Of a DNA stretch of 32,814 bases, positions 1 to 5,932 are shown in pieces. The DNA is from Chitinophaga pinensis (lineage in GTDB: Bacteria; Bacteroidota; Bacteroidia; Flavobacteriales_D; Crocinitomicaceae). Numbering within the stretch: position 1 is the first letter of the stretch; each line of letters begins with the position of its first letter. The position numbers were made by a program, and so were the translations under genes. The notes beneath the pieces were generated by a model, which had not been told where the DNA came from, did no database searches, and saw only the letters and a list, made by a program, of their open reading frames with translations. The stretch spans positions 1 through 32,814 of the forward strand of contig CALPWQ020000021.1 in the NCBI GenBank assembly GCA_943327315.2, written 5' to 3'.

Positions 1-383
1 GCAAATAAATTATTTAGTAAAGAATTTACAAATCCAACATCGTCTATATTTTGTGTTGTTGATGGGGCGCAACAACCTCCTGCGTTCCAAGTTCTATTTC
101 CTGCAATTTTTACTCCTTCTGGATATACAACAATAAAACCTGCAGTATCTGATTTTTGAGATAAACGAGATTGATATTGAATGGATTGATAACCTAATAG
201 ACCACCACCGTGAAAAGCTAAAACCAAAGGATAATTATTTGAAGTATTATATCCTGTTGGTAGATGAGTTAAAAAAGTTCTCCAATGTCCACCAACAAAA
301 ATACTGTCATAAATATTTGTTTGACCAAAAGCCAAATTAGATAGTGAAATCAACAATATGAATTGTAAAAATATTTTTTTCAT
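1..383 (-). CDS. Secreted LpqC/PHB-depolymerase-like esterase (partial, C-terminus cut by window edge)
   Basis: The visible 127 residues begin with a signal peptide (MKKIFLQFILLISLSNLAFGQ), so the protein is exported. The following sequence carries PLVLAFHGGG (oxyanion-hole region), FIVVYPEG and then WNAGGCCAPSTTQNIDDVGFV, a hallmark of the LpqC/feruloyl-esterase/poly(3-hydroxybutyrate)-depolymerase branch of alpha/beta hydrolases (COG3509). The catalytic Ser, Asp and His would lie in the missing part. The start at 383 is chosen because it gives the signal peptide directly. Within the array it is the most distal visible cassette gene, upstream (on the minus strand) of an unseen attC. Likely role: hydrolysis of an ester polymer or plant/algal ester in the periplasm or outside; the exact substrate is unknown. 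Confidence 0.8.
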   Translation of the reverse strand, partial: MKKIFLQFILLISLSNLAFGQTNIYDSIFVGGHWRTFLTHLPTGYNTSNNYPLVLAFHGGGLLGYQSIQYQSRLSQKSDTAGFIVVYPEGVKIAGNRTWNAGGCCAPSTTQNIDDVGFVNSLLNNLF

Positions 384-442
384 GTCTATTTATTTTTTTA
401 GACTAATTCTTCCTTCCATAGTTTAATCTGTCTTTAAGGGTT

Positions 443-576
443 GCACATAACGGTTTCTGGCTTTGCGGAGGTGGCGATTTTCACCACAAATGTTGATGCG
501 GAGAACCAAACTTTGATTAACCACAAATGTGTCTGCGGAGCACTGAACCGACACTTTTGCCAAACCCGTGTTATGC
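443..576 (-). other. attC-like recombination site A
   Basis: This is a 134-bp imperfect inverted repeat. CATAAC at 446-451 pairs with GTTATG at 570-575. GGTTT (452-456) plus GGC (459-461) pairs with GCC (559-561) plus AAACC (562-566). The left arm has two unpaired bases and the right arm a short spacer, giving the bulged two-box hairpin expected of attC sites. The central loop contains a direct repeat (ACCACAAATGT...GCGGAG at 483-503 and 520-540). It lies just 3' of the gene at 604-1060 on the minus strand. It is about 92% identical, by eye, to site C at 2538-2671. Confidence 0.65.
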
Positions 577-603
577 CCTAGTGCCTTTTTCGTCATCTCG
601 TTT

Positions 604-1060
604 TTACTTTAATTTTATTTCTACCGAATTTGATGGCATATTGAATTTGTCCATTACGTTACTTATTCTTGTCATAAAGTTTGATGCAGAAATGTTAATA
701 TGTATAAATATAATGTCGTCATCAAGTACTTTCAATTTTTCCCAAACTTTACCGTCAAATGTTTTGTAGCGATTTGATAAGACTACATTAGTATCAATGA
801 ATTCTTTTAAAGCACTCCATTTTATAATTGTGTCATCACGTCTAAAACATTCTAACTGATTTTCAAGAATAAAATCAAAGTCAAAATCTGGACTATCTCT
901 TAGGTATTTCAAAAATCTTATAAAAACATCTTGCCAAGTTTTCACTTCAATTACTTCGCCATTAATGTGAAGTTCAGTTGGTCTGTTGCCTTTTCAACCT
1001 CCACATTGCTTTTTTACTTTCAAGGGAGTTGGCCATTTTTTCAGAAAAATTTGTTTCCAT
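604..1060 (-). pseudogene. Frame-disrupted cassette gene of unknown function
   Basis: An ATG at 1060 opens a frame reading METNFSEKMANSLESKKA that stops at 974-976. The open frame 604-945 begins only at a GTG, but it reads sensibly further upstream as GNRPTELHINGEVIEVKTW back to about 990. Joining the two frames needs one or two single-base corrections at the homopolymers 991-994 and 1010-1015. The combined product would be about 150 residues, with a charged N-terminus and an acidic, aromatic-rich middle (FDFDFILENQLECFRRDD). I do not recognise the family. Either the cassette gene is decayed or the assembly has homopolymer errors. It is followed by attC-like site A. Confidence 0.6.
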
Positions 1061-1084
1061 ATTTAATTAGTTTTATTATTCTAT

Positions 1085-1786
1085 TTATGATAACGACAAA
1101 AGCGAAATGAGAAACCCTATTGTATTTATGGTAATATGAGCAATAATTGGAACAAGTGTGTTGTTTTCATGTTTCTCCTGTAAATAACCATTCATAATAC
1201 CGACGATTGTAGTAAAAAACAATATGCGAAATACAAAGGGAAGGTCTGCACCAGTTGTTAAAATAAGGAGATGCGCCATACCAAATAACACCCCGCTTAT
1301 TAAAACTGATACAGAAAGTTTAATCCGAAATAATTTAATGCCTTTGCTTTTTAATGGTTCCAGCATATTAAGTAAAAAACAACGAAACAAATATTCCTCT
1401 GTAATGGGTGCAATTATTGCAAGAAAAATAAAATATTGTAACGGAGTATATTTCATAAATGGATTAGGTCCTTTGGGGATGTCTCCACAAATTATTTTAA
1501 TTGCAATACTTGCTGTTATACTTACAGCTATAAAAACAATTACAGCTGTTAAAATAGTTTTTAGTATCAACTTTATTTTAACAGGTTTTATACTGAAATT
1601 TAATAGTCCTTTTGATTGAAAATAATATATTGAAATTCCAGATAATGTCAACATTACAACTTGATTCATGAAAGCTGAGGGTATAAATTCAATTGGTATT
1701 TTCACAACCTTACCCATCAATACCGAAATTGAATATATTAGAATTGTAATTACTATTCCTAAAGTTGTTTTCGTTGAGTTTTTCAT
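1085..1786 (-). CDS. CPBP family intramembrane glutamic protease
   Basis: The protein has 233 residues and several hydrophobic membrane segments. It carries the three CPBP/Abi motifs: EExxxR as EEYLFR (E130, E131, R135), FxxxH as FGMAH (H172) and HxxxN as HITIN (H217, N221). This is the family of Rce1-type CAAX proteases, bacteriocin self-immunity proteins and putative membrane proteases; the substrate here cannot be told. The length is normal for the family. It sits upstream of the disrupted gene at 604-1060 with no attC-like site between them, so the two may share one cassette. A fairly AT-rich composition and isolation from related genes fit a captured gene. Confidence 0.88.
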   Translation of the reverse strand: MKNSTKTTLGIVITILIYSISVLMGKVVKIPIEFIPSAFMNQVVMLTLSGISIYYFQSKGLLNFSIKPVKIKLILKTILTAVIVFIAVSITASIAIKIICGDIPKGPNPFMKYTPLQYFIFLAIIAPITEEYLFRCFLLNMLEPLKSKGIKLFRIKLSVSVLISGVLFGMAHLLILTTGADLPFVFRILFFTTIVGIMNGYLQEKHENNTLVPIIAHITINTIGFLISLLSLS

Positions 1787-1864
1787 GTTTGTTTTGTTTG
1801 TTAGTATTTATGTATTGTTGTATAAAAGCAAATGTCTATAACCTATCGTCTTTACAAGCATTGG

Positions 1865-1957
1865 GCATAACGGTCGGCAGCTATACTAGCGAAGCACTTT
1901 GAATATAAATAAATTCGTTGAAAGTGAGACAGTGGTGGAGTATAGGTGCTGTTATGT
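1865..1957 (-). other. attC-like recombination site B
   Basis: The 93-bp site is bounded by GCATAAC (1865-1871) and GTTATGT (1951-1957). CTATACT (1881-1887) pairs with AGTATAG (1939-1945), GCA (1877-1879) can pair with TGC (1947-1949), and CACTTT (1895-1900) pairs with AAAGTG (1921-1926) around a 20-nt loop. The end boxes match sites A and C but the interior sequence is unrelated: conserved ends with a conserved fold but variable centre is characteristic of attC sites. It lies 7 bp beyond the stop of the lipocalin gene. Confidence 0.65.
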
Positions 1958-1964
1958 GCTACAT

Positions 1965-2504
1965 TTATTTCTTTTTATCATGTTGAATCCATAATAGCTT
2001 AGAAGTATCATAACCCACATTTTCTGCAATCGCTAGATATTTAGCTTTGATATCTTCAGGTATTGTTGTCTCTCGAGATAGGATCCATAAATACTTAAGA
2101 CTTCCACCACCAATAAGGGCATATTTATATTCCTTATCAATTGCTAAAACATTATAACCCCCATAGAATGGACCAAAAAAAGAAACTTTTAGCATCGCTG
2201 TGCTATCATTCCCTATAAACTTAGCTTTACCAATTGCTTTTTGCCATTGGTCTTTTACAGTGTTATACCCCTGATTATCAACTTTAATTGTTCCGTTCTC
2301 ATTCAGAGAATACTCTGCGGTGGTATTGCTTAAATTTCTTTCAAACTTAAAATCAAATCTAGCGACCTCATACCATTTACCGAGATATTTTTCTTTGTCG
2401 AAGGATTTAACTGCAGTCGCGTTTTTTGGAATAGTAGCACATGAAAATAATCCTAGTATAGAAACTGAAATTATTGAAAGATAAAGTAAACTTCTAGTTT
2501 TCAT
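1965..2504 (-). CDS. blc: Blc-type lipocalin lipoprotein
   Basis: This 179-residue protein has a lipoprotein signal peptide with lipobox LFSC (lipidated C22). The lipocalin signature GKWYEVARF (about residues 42-50) follows. The body is the single-barrel lipocalin fold, with LGK..E.AR.D..FERNL, YGGYNVLAID and LWILSRE as in bacterial outer-membrane lipocalin Blc and eukaryotic apolipoprotein D. E. coli Blc binds lysophospholipids and fatty acids at the outer membrane, and a similar membrane-lipid role is likely. The length matches the family (about 177). It is the sole gene in its inferred cassette, flanked by site C upstream and site B immediately downstream. Confidence 0.92.
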   Translation of the reverse strand: MKTRSLLYLSIISVSILGLFSCATIPKNATAVKSFDKEKYLGKWYEVARFDFKFERNLSNTTAEYSLNENGTIKVDNQGYNTVKDQWQKAIGKAKFIGNDSTAMLKVSFFGPFYGGYNVLAIDKEYKYALIGGGSLKYLWILSRETTIPEDIKAKYLAIAENVGYDTSKLLWIQHDKKK

Positions 2505-2537
2505 TTTATTCTTATTTGAACTTGACAGTTCTTAATT

Positions 2538-2671
2538 GCACATAACGGTTTCGGGCTTGGCGAAGGTGGTGTTTTTCAACACAAATGTTGATGCGGAGAG
2601 CCAAATTTTGATTAACCACAAATGTGTCTGCGGAGTACTGAACCGCCACTTTTGCCAAACCCGTGTTATGC
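2538..2671 (-). other. attC-like recombination site C
   Basis: The 134-bp site is nearly identical to site A (about ten mismatches counted by eye). CATAAC (2541-2546) pairs with GTTATG (2665-2670). GGTTT..GGGC on the left pairs with GCCAAACCC (2654-2662) on the right, and GGCGAAGGTGG extends the stem against CCGCCACTTTTGCC. Several differences from site A fall in the stem, where some improve pairing. It lies about 85 bp beyond the stop of the small membrane protein gene at 2757-2963. Confidence 0.68.
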
Positions 2672-2756
2672 TTACGTGCTAATGTTCGTTCAAGACACAA
2701 TTAGTTAATGTTTGCAATAAAGTTTATTAGACGCTCATGCTATTTGTTCGGATTGC

Positions 2757-2963
2757 CTAATCATTTTTCTTTTCATCTTCTCTCTTTTTCATGTTCATGG
2801 AATACGCTATTAAAATGATACCGAAGGTGGAGAATGCTAGAGACGTTAAAGAATGACGATGGTAGCTCTCGTTGCCCCAACCTACGATTAATTCGTATAC
2901 AAAAATTGTTACTCCAATTGTTGCAGAAATAATACCTGGAATAATTGTTTTTTTTAGATCCAT
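2757..2963 (-). CDS. Small two-segment membrane protein, unknown
   Basis: The protein has 68 residues and two hydrophobic segments (about 7-27 and 42-57), separated by a polar loop containing WGNESYHRHS. It ends in a highly charged tail (KKREDEKKND). I do not recognise a family. It is the only gene in the first inferred cassette, between the candidate insertion site at 3088-3094 and site C, and so would be the most recently acquired cassette under the integron model. The ATG at 2963 is the only plausible start. Confidence 0.6.
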   Translation of the reverse strand: MDLKKTIIPGIISATIGVTIFVYELIVGWGNESYHRHSLTSLAFSTFGIILIAYSMNMKKREDEKKND

Positions 2964-3087
2964 TTTATTTTATTTAGTTGCGCCTACTCTAATCGGTTTT
3001 CGGCTTACCCGCTTATTTTATTTATAGTTCGTCAAAATTGATTATTTACTGTCAAGTATCAAGATTGCACTACCGCCCATGCATGAC

Positions 3088-3094
3088 GCATAAC
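3088..3094 (-). other. Candidate attI-like core (lone GTTATGC)
   Basis: On the minus strand the sequence reads AAGTTATGCGTCA, with the same GTTATGC core as the cassette sites but without a nearby partner box forming an attC-type hairpin. It is the last core before the recombinase operon and lies where cassette insertion would occur. The AT-rich stretch TTATATATAA directly abuts it. The position supports attI; the sequence alone is short and not conclusive. Confidence 0.4.
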
Positions 3095-3110
3095 TTATAT
3101 ATAACCGCCA

Positions 3111-3156
3111 TTTTTTGAGGCTTATCTCGCAGATGGGCTGGCTAAGCCTCATAAAA
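3111..3156. repeat. Palindrome between the DinD-like gene and the candidate attI
   Basis: TGAGGCTTA at 3116-3124 is perfectly inverted as TAAGCCTCA at 3143-3151 around an 18-nt loop. After one mismatch, TTTT pairs with AAAA outside. It sits 22 bp past the stop of the DinD-like gene. On the minus strand the stem is followed by A residues, not a U run, so it is a poor intrinsic terminator. It could stop or stabilise the operon transcript or be part of the recombination locus. Confidence 0.6.
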
Positions 3157-3178
3157 TGAGGGTAATTAAAACTAGTCA

Positions 3179-4006
3179 TTATTTAAGTTTCTTTTGCTTT
3201 TTCTCTCCAATTTGCTTGAAATTCTCAGAAGAAATAATGGATTTCCCGGTTTTATTCTCCAACTCCTTACGTGCATTTCCTGCAACATCACCTCCTTGTT
3301 TGGCTACCTTTTTGTTTTCTGTAAATCCCTGCGGATTCTGCGTTTTTACTATCGCAGTTGTTGATGCTTCGCCTAGCATTGAGAAAATCAGTTCTAAATC
3401 AGTCATATGATCCCGAAGATTTTCTGTCTTTAAATTCTTTACTTCTTTGTACTCAGAAGGAGTTAATCCGAAGGTTGCTTTTGAAATTTGTGCTGTAAGA
3501 ATTGCATATTCTTTCTGCTCTTTGATTCCTCGTTCAGACCATTCTTCTGTTAATTCTTCACGAATCGCAATACTCCTCATTCGTTTTTCTATCCATTCAT
3601 CCGAATATCCTTTCAACTTGTAGGTTTCTCTGGTACGTTGAATTGCTAATTCTGGATTTTCAATCTCTTCAATTCTTTCAGAACCTACTTGGGCAAGCCA
3701 AAGCTTAAATGGTTCCGCTTTGGGTGAAGGAATGGATTGAATTATTCTAAGTAATCCTTGGCTATTGGCGGCAAGTATTTTTCGATTCTTTCCGTCAGCC
3801 GCTTTCATTTCTACTAGGGTACAAATTGTACCCCACTTCAACTTTAGAGAAGAATCTCTGCTTAAAATCCTTTTGACATATTGCTTCACATCACTGCTAT
3901 CAGTTAAGATAAAAACAATATCATGTACTGAGAAATACCACTTGTCTTCTGCTTCATTCCAAACAGAACGGATGTTTTTGCTTTCAAATAATTTAATAGT
4001 ATTCAT
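3179..4006 (-). CDS. DinD-like Bro-N domain protein
   Basis: The protein has 275 residues, almost exactly the length of E. coli DinD (274). Residues about 8-110 look like a Bro-N domain (KLFESKNIRSVWNEAEDKWYFSVHDIV... then PFKLWLAQVG). The second half has the DinD layout: YAILTAQISKATFGLTPSEYK, then NLRDHMTDLELIFSMLGEAST, then a basic C-terminus. E. coli DinD is SOS-induced and inhibits RecA activity; Bro-N proteins are often DNA-binding and phage-associated. The start codon lies 16 bp after the recombinase stop, so the two are probably co-transcribed, suggesting a partner role in recombination or its control. The function here is inference; the family assignment is fairly firm. Confidence 0.8.
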   Translation of the reverse strand: MNTIKLFESKNIRSVWNEAEDKWYFSVHDIVFILTDSSDVKQYVKRILSRDSSLKLKWGTICTLVEMKAADGKNRKILAANSQGLLRIIQSIPSPKAEPFKLWLAQVGSERIEEIENPELAIQRTRETYKLKGYSDEWIEKRMRSIAIREELTEEWSERGIKEQKEYAILTAQISKATFGLTPSEYKEVKNLKTENLRDHMTDLELIFSMLGEASTTAIVKTQNPQGFTENKKVAKQGGDVAGNARKELENKTGKSIISSENFKQIGEKKQKKLK

Positions 4007-4022
4007 TAGTTAAATATAAGGT

Positions 4023-5156
4023 TTAATTTAATTCCAAATCGTCGAAGGGACTTCGTATGTTTTGAATATTCTTCGTACTAACATGCGTGTAAATCTCTGT
4101 GGTCTTGCTGCTTTTGTGTCCAAGTAAATTTTGAATGTATCTCAAGTCAGTACCACTTTCTAATAAATGTGTAGCGTAACTGTGTCTCAACCAGTGCATG
4201 GTTGCTGGCTTCTCAATTCTAGCCTTTAAAAGTGACTGTTTAAAAACATTTTCTAAACTTTTCTCACTGTATCTGCCACCATCTTGACCTTCAAATAGAA
4301 AATGTTTGGGTTTATAGCTCTTATAATAATCACGCAGTAAAATCAAAATTTTAGGCGATAACGGTACGATTCTGTCTTTTTTTCCTTTCGCCATTCGAAT
4401 AATAACAACCATTCTTTTTGAATCAATATCAAGTTTGGTTAAATTCAATAATTCACTGCGTCGTAATCCGCAAGAATAAATCATAGATAGCATAGCCCGA
4501 TGTTTTAAATTATATGGCGCGTCAAGTATGCTTTTCACCTCCTCTTTACTCAGCACATTCGGTAAGGTTTTCTCTCGACGTGGTCGATGCACCAATTCCA
4601 CATCTATTTTTTTATGCTGAATCGCCGAGTAGTACAACTTCACGGCATTCACAAGCTGGTTTTGAAAGGAAGAAGAAAAATTATTCTTCAAAATATAATC
4701 GTTGTTGAAAGCGATGAGGTCGTCATTGCTAATTTCTTCAATCGCTTTGCTCGCGAAGTAGCGCAGAAAGACGCGCAAGGTTTCAGCGTAAACTTTTATA
4801 GTATTCGAACTGTAGCGCTTTGATTGCAAATAATGCTCGAAACGCACAATTTCATGCGACTTTATGTCATCCAGGGGTTCCAAAAAATCTGAAGGACGCA
4901 AATGAGATCGCTTGTATTCTACACTTTCTAATCGTTTCTCACGAAATTCAAGAAGCGCCTTTCCTTCAACGTGGGAAAGTAGTGAATCAATGGACAAATC
5001 GTTCTTGTCAAATACGAATGATTTTTCGTACTTATCCCAATGAACATGTTCGAATGAACGAAACAAAGCATACAAATTCCGGTTGAATGGAAAGGTGATG
5101 TAATAGTAGGTTTTTAAGCCAATTTCCTGGCGATTGAGGTGAATAGTGGGTAACAT
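4023..5156 (-). CDS. Tyrosine recombinase of the cassette array (XerC/D-like, IntI analogue)
   Basis: The protein has 377 residues. An N-terminal extension of about 95 residues precedes a SAM-like core-binding domain (about 100-185) and a catalytic domain (about 200-370). The catalytic set is complete: R232 in SCGLRRSELL, K257 in RMAKGKKDR, H321 and R324 in HWLRHSYATHLL, H347 in LLGHKSS and nucleophile Y356 in EIYTH. The region before H321 runs straight from FEGQDGG to the HxLRH box and lacks the extra alpha-helical segment that identifies IntI integrases. The stretch TTEIYTHVSTK is typical of a common Bacteroidota group. It heads an operon with the DinD-like gene and lies next to the cassette array. 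Catalysis is certain from the motifs; cassette recombination is inferred from context. Confidence 0.9.
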   Translation of the reverse strand: MLPTIHLNRQEIGLKTYYYITFPFNRNLYALFRSFEHVHWDKYEKSFVFDKNDLSIDSLLSHVEGKALLEFREKRLESVEYKRSHLRPSDFLEPLDDIKSHEIVRFEHYLQSKRYSSNTIKVYAETLRVFLRYFASKAIEEISNDDLIAFNNDYILKNNFSSSFQNQLVNAVKLYYSAIQHKKIDVELVHRPRREKTLPNVLSKEEVKSILDAPYNLKHRAMLSMIYSCGLRRSELLNLTKLDIDSKRMVVIIRMAKGKKDRIVPLSPKILILLRDYYKSYKPKHFLFEGQDGGRYSEKSLENVFKQSLLKARIEKPATMHWLRHSYATHLLESGTDLRYIQNLLGHKSSKTTEIYTHVSTKNIQNIRSPFDDLELN

Positions 5157-5184
5157 GAAAAATCAATTTTCTACTTAAGTTATT

Positions 5185-5237
5185 GAAAAAGTTGATTTAG
5201 AAAAAGTGTTTGAGTTGAAAAAATGGAAAAAAGTTGA
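5185..5237. promoter_or_regulatory. Iterated GAAAAAGTTGA-like motifs upstream of the recombinase
   Basis: Related motifs occur at 5185-5195 (GAAAAAGTTGA), 5200-5210 (GAAAAAGTGTT), 5217-5226 (GAAAAAATGG) and 5226-5237 (GAAAAAAGTTGA), all in the same orientation. They lie about 30-80 bp upstream of the recombinase start codon, where an operator would be. The region is A-rich, so chance repetition is possible. No clear TAnnTTTG element was found on the minus strand here. Confidence 0.35.
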
Positions 5238-5656
5238 CATTAAAAAAGGTCCTACCCATAAGTTGAACCTCTTTCCTTTTTAGTCATTAGTGCTCGTCAT
5301 TTGTAACTCGGAAATCGTCATTCGTAATCATTGTTGTCCGACTAAAACCACGTTTATGTTTGATCTAAATTGCACAGTGTACTTTTGGTCATTTTGAATT
5401 ATGTTCAAGTTTTGCTCGCTCACCTTCGCTGCGGAAAAGCCACTGGGGCGGAACATCAAAAGCGAATTTTAGTGAACTTCTCTGGTATTGGCACCTGCGT
5501 TATAGCTTAGGAAGCATTTATAAACCACCCCTTAATCCCTCCCACAGCGTTCTTCGCGGGACAGGCACTCCACGAGGGGATTTTTTTTTGATGAGTGTCG
5601 ACTCACCAAACATTCATAACTCGTGGCTTCGAGACTGCTTTCGCACCTCAGCCACC

Positions 5657-5912
5657 AAACTCGTAACTCGTAATTAGTAACTTCTTCGAAGTCTTTTCCA
5701 AAAAAAAAGCCGCGGTGGAGCCAACAAACTCGTAACTCGTCATTAGTAACTCGTCATTAGTAATTAGTAACTTCTCCGAAGTCTTTTTCCCACAAAAAAA
5801 AGCCGCGGTGGAGCCAACAAACTCGTAACTCGTCATTAGTAACTCGTCATTAGTAATTAGTAACTTCTTCGAAGTCTTTTGTCAAAAAAAAAGCCACCTC
5901 TCGGCAGCTTTT
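5657..5912. repeat. Tandem repeat, three units of 69-94 bp, ending in the ahpC terminator
   Basis: Units begin at 5657, 5726 and 5819 with AAACTCGTAACTCGT. Each continues with one or more copies of a 14-bp sub-repeat ACTCGTCATTAGTA, then ATTAGTAACTTC, TTCGAAGTCTTT and an A run. Units 1 and 2 end in GCCGCGGTGGAGCC; unit 3 ends in the terminator stem of ahpC. Unit 1 lacks the extra sub-repeats of units 2 and 3. The structure suggests expansion of a terminator-proximal segment by duplication. Confidence 0.85.
5884..5912 (-). terminator. Intrinsic terminator of ahpC
   Basis: On the minus strand AGCTGCC, loop GAGA and GGTGGCT form a 7-bp stem (two G-U pairs) followed by nine T residues. It begins about 20 bp after the ahpC stop codon. 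Confidence 0.75.
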
Positions 5913-5932
5913 CTTTTACATTTCGTTTATGC

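Larger units (their letters stand above)
1..5156 (-). mobile_element. Integron-like cassette array with its recombinase
   Basis: The block consists of a tyrosine recombinase, a DinD-like gene, a candidate insertion site and a series of unrelated genes separated by attC-like hairpin sites (443-576, 1865-1957, 2538-2671). All genes lie on the minus strand. Read on that strand, each site ends in CCGTTATG followed by YSCAA, and each lies directly 3' of a gene, as in integron cassettes. Inferred cassettes are about 2546-3093, 1871-2546, 451-1871 and one leaving the window below 451. Unlike most integrons, the recombinase is transcribed towards and in the same direction as the cassettes, an arrangement known for a few 'reverse' integrons. 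The array continues beyond base 1. That the recombinase acts on these sites is inference. Confidence 0.65.
5157..5932. other. Gene-free stretch with iterons, short repeats and a terminator
   Basis: No coding frame here has protein-like composition. It holds the recombinase upstream region with A-rich iterons (5185-5237), a degenerate form of the CTCGTCATTAGTA repeat (about 5281-5330), an unremarkable spacer (5331-5656) and the tandem array ending in the ahpC terminator (5657-5912). The part around 5520-5590 (ACCACCCCTTAATCCCTCCC, then GGGGA and a T run) resembles low-information intergenic debris and no insertion-sequence ends were found. Confidence 0.6.

Noticed and set aside
1224-1619. 131-residue open frame on the plus strand
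   Set aside because: It is antisense to the CPBP protease gene, which has all its family motifs.
2512-2700. 62-residue open frame on the minus strand
   Set aside because: It lies across attC-like site C and its translation just reflects the repeat; site A has no matching frame.
3111-3156. Rho-independent terminator for the recombinase operon
   Set aside because: On the minus strand the stem is followed by A residues and the loop is 18 nt, so the required U run is missing.
4023-5156. Prophage or ICE integrase
   Set aside because: No phage, conjugation or relaxase genes and no tRNA attachment site are nearby, whereas attC-like sites are; the cassette explanation fits better.
5331-5656. Insertion-sequence remnant
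   Set aside because: No terminal inverted repeats, target duplications or transposase fragments were found.
5648-5836. 62-residue minus-strand frame with repeated TSYEFVGSTAAFF
   Set aside because: The protein repeat comes from the DNA tandem repeat and has no protein-like feature.
5657-5912. CRISPR array
   Set aside because: The units are contiguous, with no unique spacers of constant length, and contain a terminator; no cas gene is near.
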